A DNA stretch of 19,795 nt from positions 1 to 19,795 of the forward strand of contig JAGDBE010000039.1 in NCBI GenBank assembly GCA_017959195.1. The letters run 5' to 3'. Position numbers and translations under genes: made by a program. Positions 15,722-19,795 of the stretch are shown here, in pieces. The DNA is from Clostridia bacterium. GTDB taxonomy: Bacteria; Bacillota; Clostridia; Oscillospirales; CAG-382. The number at the start of each line of letters is the position of its first letter. The stretch's first letter is position 1. A model generated the notes under the pieces. The model did no database searches and had not been told where the DNA came from. It saw nothing but the letters and a program-made list of their open reading frames with translations.

Positions 15722-17653
15722 TTATTGAGCCGTTTTTACCTGTTGGTTTTCCGTCCGGTGGAAGGTCGGGACTATTTCGGAAATCTTATTTTCTATCGAG
15801 CAAAGCATTACTTCGGGCGAGAGGCTGTTGTTTTCCGCTATTTCGTCGAGCTCTCTCAATTTATCGTGAAGTTTTTCGCTGTCGAAGTCCACGAAATGTC
15901 CTATGAATATCTTATCGTTTTCCGTCTTTTCGAGGTTTTCGTCCGAAAGCATGAGTTCCTCGTAAAGCTTTTCGCCGGGACGCAAACCCGTATATTTTAT
16001 CTCGATATCGGTGCCGATTTTCTTACCGTAAAGTCTTATTATTCTCTTTGCAAGGTCGTCTATTCTTACGGGCATGCCCATATTGAGCACGAATATTTCA
16101 CCGCCCGTCGCCTTTGTTGCGGCAAGAAGCACGAGCTGCACCGCTTCGGGAATAGTCATGAAAAATCTTATTATATCGGGGTGCGTTACCGTAACGGGGC
16201 CGCCCGCCTTTATCTGCTTCTGGAACAGCGGAATAACAGAACCGTTGGAACCGAGCACGTTTCCGAATCTTACTGCCGAAAACTTCGTTCCCCTGCCGTT
16301 GAGCGACTGGATAACCATTTCGCACATTCTCTTGCTTGCGCCCATGATATTGGTCGGATTTACCGCCTTATCGGTGGAGATGAGAATGAACTTTTCGACG
16401 CCGTTTTCTATTGCGGCGACAGCCGTGTTATAAGTTCCGAAAACGTTATTCTTTACCGCTTCCTGAGGCGAGGATTCCATTAAAGGAACGTGTTTGTGCG
16501 CCGCCGCGTGGATTACGATTTCGGGTTTATACGTCGCCATGATGTTTTTCATTCTCTCGGCGTCTCTTACCGACGCGATAATCGTTACGAGGTCGAGCGA
16601 TTTATGATACTGATACAGCAGTTCCTGCTGGATATCGTAGGCATTGTTTTCGTATATATCGACGATTATGAGTTTTTTCGGCTTTGCGTACGCTATCTGT
16701 CTGCAAAGCTCCGAGCCTATCGAGCCGCCGCCGCCCGTTACGAGCACGGTTTTTCCGCAGAAGTAGTTATTAATCTCCTCGTGGTCGATATTTATGGGCT
16801 CTCTGCCCAGAACTTCTTCCATCGTGAAGTCTCTGATTTTATCAACGACGTTGCTCTTATCCTGCGCAAAGTCGGTTACTCTCGGGAGCATCTTTACTTC
16901 CGCGTTCACGCCCTCGCACTTTTCGAGGAGCTTACTTCTGTGAACGTTGTTTGCCGACGGAATTGCGATAATTATAAGTTCAATATCGTATTTTCCGCAA
17001 AGATATTTGATGTCGTCGTCGGTGCCTTCGATACGCAGGCCCGCAATACTTCTTCCTATGAGCGCCTCGTTTTTGTCAACGGCAACGACGGGCAAAATAC
17101 CTCTTTCGGGGTGATGCTTTATTTCGTTTAACAGCATTACGCATGCGTCTCCGCATCCCACGATGAGCGTTCTCTTTCCGTTGCGCGGCTCCGCCTTGCG
17201 TCCGTTTGTGCTCATAAACCATGCGTAAATAAGTCTTGAAAACAGCAGCATGATTATTGAGAGGATTGCCAGAATTACTGTATATTTGAATCTGAAAAAC
17301 TTCTGCGGGAACGCGGCGTCAAGAATTGCCATAACAGCTATATACGCAATTCCGAAAACGGAGAAAATCTGGAAGAATTTCATAAAATCCGCCGCCTGCG
17401 CGTATCTGTGGATTATTTTGAATAGTCCGCCGAAGGTTGCCACGATAATATACAGCACAATCATAACGAGCGCCGAGCTGAATATGCCCGTCTTCGTAAG
17501 TCCCATGCCTTCAGCCGACGAAATAGGCATTTCGAACAGGCTGAACAGGAAAAACGTTGTCAGAAACGCTATAGCCATTGTAATCAAATCGAGAATCGCC
17601 ATCAAAATTATTTTTGACATTCTGAGTTTGAATTTCGACATGTTTTTGTTCAT
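15722..17653 (-). CDS. Membrane nucleotide-sugar 4,6-dehydratase/epimerase, CapD/FlaA1 (PglF-like) family
   Basis: Predicted to dehydrate UDP-GlcNAc (or a related UDP-sugar) at the cytoplasmic membrane face, an early step in surface glycan synthesis. The 643 residues have four membrane helices (about 15-38, 55-77, 95-115, 123-145), a first Rossmann-like domain (160-260) and a catalytic extended-SDR domain. The latter carries TGGGGSIGS (306-314) for NAD(P) and STDKAVNPTNIMGASKR (426-442), with the catalytic Thr-Asp-Lys and Met...Lys pattern of this family rather than Tyr-x-x-x-Lys. AAGAGG is 7 bases before ATG 17653. The start codon overlaps the stop of the Nudix gene as ATGA, indicating translational coupling. 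No glycosyltransferase genes are adjacent. Family assignment is strong; the exact sugar is not determined. Confidence 0.92.
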   Translation of the reverse strand: MNKNMSKFKLRMSKIILMAILDLITMAIAFLTTFFLFSLFEMPISSAEGMGLTKTGIFSSALVMIVLYIIVATFGGLFKIIHRYAQAADFMKFFQIFSVFGIAYIAVMAILDAAFPQKFFRFKYTVILAILSIIMLLFSRLIYAWFMSTNGRKAEPRNGKRTLIVGCGDACVMLLNEIKHHPERGILPVVAVDKNEALIGRSIAGLRIEGTDDDIKYLCGKYDIELIIIAIPSANNVHRSKLLEKCEGVNAEVKMLPRVTDFAQDKSNVVDKIRDFTMEEVLGREPINIDHEEINNYFCGKTVLVTGGGGSIGSELCRQIAYAKPKKLIIVDIYENNAYDIQQELLYQYHKSLDLVTIIASVRDAERMKNIMATYKPEIVIHAAAHKHVPLMESSPQEAVKNNVFGTYNTAVAAIENGVEKFILISTDKAVNPTNIMGASKRMCEMVIQSLNGRGTKFSAVRFGNVLGSNGSVIPLFQKQIKAGGPVTVTHPDIIRFFMTIPEAVQLVLLAATKATGGEIFVLNMGMPVRIDDLAKRIIRLYGKKIGTDIEIKYTGLRPGEKLYEELMLSDENLEKTENDKIFIGHFVDFDSEKLHDKLRELDEIAENNSLSPEVMLCSIENKISEIVPTFHRTENQQVKTAQ

Positions 17654-18435
17654 TTCTTTACCTCTTTATTTTCGGCGGAAAGCTTGTTTATGAAGTTTTC
17701 CGCTTTTTCAAGTATCTTTTTGTCGTGCTTGAAATTGAGCGTCTTCATCGCGTCTTCATAGTTCAAAAGCCGGTATTCCGATATTTCCATTATGTCCATT
17801 TTTATATCCTTCGGGTCGAATTTTGCGAGGAAATATATCGCTTTTTTCTTTATGAAGTTATTGATTTTATAGTTGTCGTATTCGCGGAAGCCGTCGATTA
17901 TCTCGGTATGTATGCCGGTTTCCTCGTATATTTCGCGGAGCGCCGTCTCTTTTTCGGTCTCCCCGAATTCGACGTGCCCTTTCGGAAATCCGATATGTCC
18001 CGAAATATTCGTGATAAGTATGTACTTGCGCTCACCCGGCACTTCGGTATAAAGCACCGCGCCGCAGCTCTTTTCATAATAGCACACGAAGTCCGCCGAG
18101 CCCTCGGGTATAAATCTGCTTACCATTTTTACGATATTCGGCTCGTAATAAATGCTGTTTTCCTTTGCGGCGATATAAATGTCGTCCTTTGCGCCGCTCT
18201 TATCGTGCGCAAGCGCTATTATCTGCGCATTGAATTTGTTTACCGGATATTTTTCGCCTATTAAAATTACTTCTTTTACGCCTACTTTGCCTATGACCGT
18301 ATAGCCAAAATTCAGGTACCCCGCGAATTTTCCCTTTAAAAACGTTCTGTATGATTTTTTTACCGTGATAGTGCAAATTGTTCCGAGGACCTGTCTGGCA
18401 TTGTTTTTCAGTGTGTAATCACCAAGCCCTGCCAT
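17650..18435 (-). CDS. Nudix hydrolase with degenerate pyrophosphatase-like N-terminal domain
   Basis: A 261-residue protein. The C-terminal part (about 118-255) is a Nudix hydrolase with a perfect box: G153, E159 and REIYEETGI at 167-175. It begins YEKSCGAVLY and has SGHIGFPKG just before the box, the pattern of diadenosine-tetraphosphatase-type members. The N-terminal part (about 15-110: VLGTICTITV, YLNFGYTVIGK, PVNKFNAQIIALAH) recalls the start of a soluble inorganic pyrophosphatase, but the usual Asp/Glu/Lys metal ligands are not evident. I therefore read it as a non-catalytic relative, at moderate confidence. ATG 18435 is chosen because GGGAG sits 8 bases upstream; the frame runs 68 codons further, through the promoter. 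It overlaps the dehydratase gene by four bases (ATGA). Substrate unknown; nucleotide polyphosphates or nucleotide-sugars are candidates. Confidence 0.85.
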   Translation of the reverse strand: MAGLGDYTLKNNARQVLGTICTITVKKSYRTFLKGKFAGYLNFGYTVIGKVGVKEVILIGEKYPVNKFNAQIIALAHDKSGAKDDIYIAAKENSIYYEPNIVKMVSRFIPEGSADFVCYYEKSCGAVLYTEVPGERKYILITNISGHIGFPKGHVEFGETEKETALREIYEETGIHTEIIDGFREYDNYKINNFIKKKAIYFLAKFDPKDIKMDIMEISEYRLLNYEDAMKTLNFKHDKKILEKAENFINKLSAENKEVKK

Positions 18436-18511
18436 GAGTTCATCTCCCAAATTATAAGAAAACACCGCTTTTATGCACTTTTGGGCATAATGCGAGTATT
18501 GTATTGTTATT

Positions 18512-18540
18512 ATTATAACATAGTTTTCCGTAAATTTCAA
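18512..18540 (-). promoter_or_regulatory. Predicted promoter of the Nudix - dehydratase operon
   Basis: On the minus strand TTGAAA (18535-18540), a 17-base spacer and a perfect TATAAT (18512-18517), with TG one base before the -10 (extended -10). The leader to the start codon is about 70 bases. Confidence 0.8.
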
Positions 18541-18573
18541 CATTTTTATTTTATTGAGATTTTTTTGCATAAA

Positions 18574-18586
18574 ATTACTCCGTAAT
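18574..18586. promoter_or_regulatory. Small dyad between the two divergent promoters
   Basis: ATTAC-TCC-GTAAT lies between the two divergent -35 boxes, four bases upstream of the plus-strand one. The position suits an operator serving both genes, but the arms are only five bases long. Confidence 0.25.
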
Positions 18587-18589
18587 CTA

Positions 18590-18618
18590 TTGAAAAAAAC
18601 AAGATTTTGAAGTATAAT
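18590..18618 (+). promoter_or_regulatory. Predicted promoter of the right-end plus-strand gene
   Basis: TTGAAA (18590-18595), a 17-base spacer and a perfect TATAAT (18613-18618), the same hexamers and spacing as the divergent Nudix promoter. The start codon at 18667 is about 40 bases past the expected transcription start. Confidence 0.78.
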
Positions 18619-18666
18619 AATATTTAAGCAAAAAGTCATAAATTTAAAAGCAAGGCGGTGCAGAAA

Positions 18667-19795
18667 ATGTCAAAAAACGACAGAATCAAAGACGCGGTTT
18701 TCCTCGTTGACGACAACGTCAAGTACACTTCTTACCTCGGAAGACTGCAATTCTCCTCATGGGATATCGACACCCGCGGATTCGTTGACCCGCAGACGAG
18801 GACTTCCCCCGGTATCCTTCTTTCGACAGACGAGAGCAACGAATATTCCGTTTCGGCAAAGCGTGAAATCGTTCCCTGCCGCGCGGGAAAGGTTTATTAC
18901 CAGTGCACGTTCACAATCCATTCCGGCGACGGTCTTTATATAGAATTTTTCGACGCTTCGCAGAAAAAACGCATTCCCGCGTTTGAACTCAGCGCAAGAG
19001 ACGGCTACATTTTCGCCGGAGACCAGAAGCTTCCCGTTCTTTGCGAAAACAAGAAATACTATCTCAATATTGTTTTCGACCTTGACAGAAAAAAGGCGGA
19101 AGTCTTCTTTGACGAGATTTCTTGCGGAGTTTTCAAACTTCAGGGTAAGGGTCTTTCGGCCATCAAAGCGATTATTCCCTCATACAAAAAGTGCTGTGCG
19201 GTCATCAACCACACGCGCGTCTGGGTAAACTATCTGCTTCTGGACAAGTGCTACATCGACAAAGACGGACCGCTCGCCCCCTCATGGAAGTTTTCGTCAA
19301 AGGGCAAGGCGGTTGCCGACAGAAGAAAGTATTATGAAGGACAGGACTTCTTTACCAACGCAATAGTTACGGTTGACGAAAAAAGCGCCGTTCTTTCGAG
19401 GCGTTTTGAAAAGACTTCCGGTAAAGTATGCTTTGAAATAAAATATCTTCCTAAAAAGGACGGTATTTCGGCTGTATTCTCGCTTACAAGCGGTCTTTCG
19501 ACCCTTATAAGCGTCGAGGACAACGGAAATGCGCTTATAGCGAAGGAAACCGACGTCGTTCTGCGCACCCACCACGTAAACGTATGGCAGACGCTGAGAA
19601 TTGAGGCCGACACCGACGCAGGACGCGCTTTAATAAAGCTTAACGGCAAAAAATGCAGCGTTCTCGACTTTAAGGAAGGCAAAAAGGCCGACGGAATCAA
19701 AATCGAATTTGCCTGCCCCGGCGGCGGAGTGCTCAAATTTACGGACGTTCTGGTATTTGTTATTCAGCCGGAGCCGGAAGACTACGTTCCCGAGC
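18667..19795 (+). CDS. Unrecognised large protein with two lectin-like beta-sandwich segments, C-terminus beyond the window
   Basis: I do not recognise this gene. The 376 visible codons run open from ATG 18667, preceded 8 bases away by AAGGCGG, to the window edge. The product starts MSKNDRIKDAVFLVDD with no signal peptide or membrane segment. It shows two consecutive regions of alternating beta-strand pattern resembling concanavalin/LamG-type sandwiches. The first (about 30-195) includes YYQCTFTIHSGDGLYIEFFD and KAEVFFDEISCG; the second (about 220-365) has similar spacing, with VWQTLRIEADTDAGRALIKL and GVLKFTDVLVF. The second ends in a proline- and glutamate-rich linker (QPEPEDYVPE), suggesting another domain follows outside the window. 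By analogy with carbohydrate-active proteins this could be a glycoside hydrolase with binding modules, but no catalytic motif is visible. It has its own promoter, divergent from the Nudix gene. Confidence 0.8.
   Translation, partial: MSKNDRIKDAVFLVDDNVKYTSYLGRLQFSSWDIDTRGFVDPQTRTSPGILLSTDESNEYSVSAKREIVPCRAGKVYYQCTFTIHSGDGLYIEFFDASQKKRIPAFELSARDGYIFAGDQKLPVLCENKKYYLNIVFDLDRKKAEVFFDEISCGVFKLQGKGLSAIKAIIPSYKKCCAVINHTRVWVNYLLLDKCYIDKDGPLAPSWKFSSKGKAVADRRKYYEGQDFFTNAIVTVDEKSAVLSRRFEKTSGKVCFEIKYLPKKDGISAVFSLTSGLSTLISVEDNGNALIAKETDVVLRTHHVNVWQTLRIEADTDAGRALIKLNGKKCSVLDFKEGKKADGIKIEFACPGGGVLKFTDVLVFVIQPEPEDYVPE

Noticed and set aside
15677..16483. Long plus-strand reading frame opposite the dehydratase gene; similar ones lie opposite the lipoprotein gene (5371-6015) and pfp (6495-7409)
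   Set aside because: These are antisense shadows produced by codon bias of well-supported minus-strand genes, rich in Arg, Phe and Tyr with no motifs.
18451..18456. Second TATAAT close to the Nudix start
   Set aside because: It sits directly against the ribosome site and has no -35 hexamer at 16-18 bases, so a transcript from it would lack the ribosome site.
18436..18639. 68-residue N-terminal extension of the Nudix protein
   Set aside because: It crosses a TTGAAA-17-TATAAT promoter and A/T-rich leader; ATG 18435 has a good ribosome site.
1..19795. CRISPR arrays, tRNA or rRNA genes, insertion sequences, toxin-antitoxin or defence genes
   Set aside because: No regularly spaced repeats, no tRNA-like T-arm plus acceptor patterns, no transposase or integrase motifs, and no defence-type genes were found on either strand.

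Overview
The window looks like a chromosomal segment of an anaerobic, fermentative member of the Bacillota, class Clostridia, probably an uncultured gut lineage. The pointers are strong AGGAGG-type ribosome binding sites, TTGACA/TATAAT-type promoters, Gram-positive-style lipoproteins, a PPi-type phosphofructokinase, a DUF378 protein and a PcrA-type helicase. No rRNA, tRNA, CRISPR array, phage gene or insertion sequence was seen. Coding density is high and no stretch longer than about 250 bases lacks a gene.

Layout from left to right. (1) 1-2185, minus: trmB followed by nadE, whose C-terminus runs off the left edge. (2) 2298-2516, plus: a small two-helix DUF378 membrane protein ending in a strong terminator, convergent with dnaA. 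(3) 2564-4018, minus: dnaA with its own consensus promoter but without dnaN, recF or visible DnaA boxes beside it. (4) 4171-6039, minus: an orphan solute-binding lipoprotein with a long acidic C-terminal tail and its own promoter and terminator. (5) 6186-12679, minus: a tightly spaced probable operon mfd - parvulin-like foldase lipoprotein - mreD-like - PPi-dependent phosphofructokinase, driven from a promoter upstream of mfd. (6) 12867-13055, minus: rpmB (L28) as a self-contained unit with promoter and terminator. (7) 13236-15656, minus: pcrA/uvrD-type helicase. (8) 15722-18435, minus: a Nudix protein translationally coupled (ATGA overlap) to a membrane CapD/FlaA1-type nucleotide-sugar dehydratase, closed by a perfect hairpin. 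(9) 18667 to the right edge, plus: the start of a large unrecognised protein made of beta-sandwich-like repeats, divergent from the Nudix operon with back-to-back matching promoters.

Most of this is housekeeping: replication start, transcription-coupled repair (Mfd and PcrA), translation (TrmB, L28), NAD synthesis, glycolysis and envelope assembly. The observations most worth following are the NadE glutaminase domain, which appears to have lost its nucleophilic cysteine; the fusion of a degenerate pyrophosphatase-like domain to a Nudix domain, coupled to a surface-sugar enzyme; the isolated dnaA locus; and the unrecognised plus-strand gene at the right end. I do not see a clearly novel defence or mobile system here.
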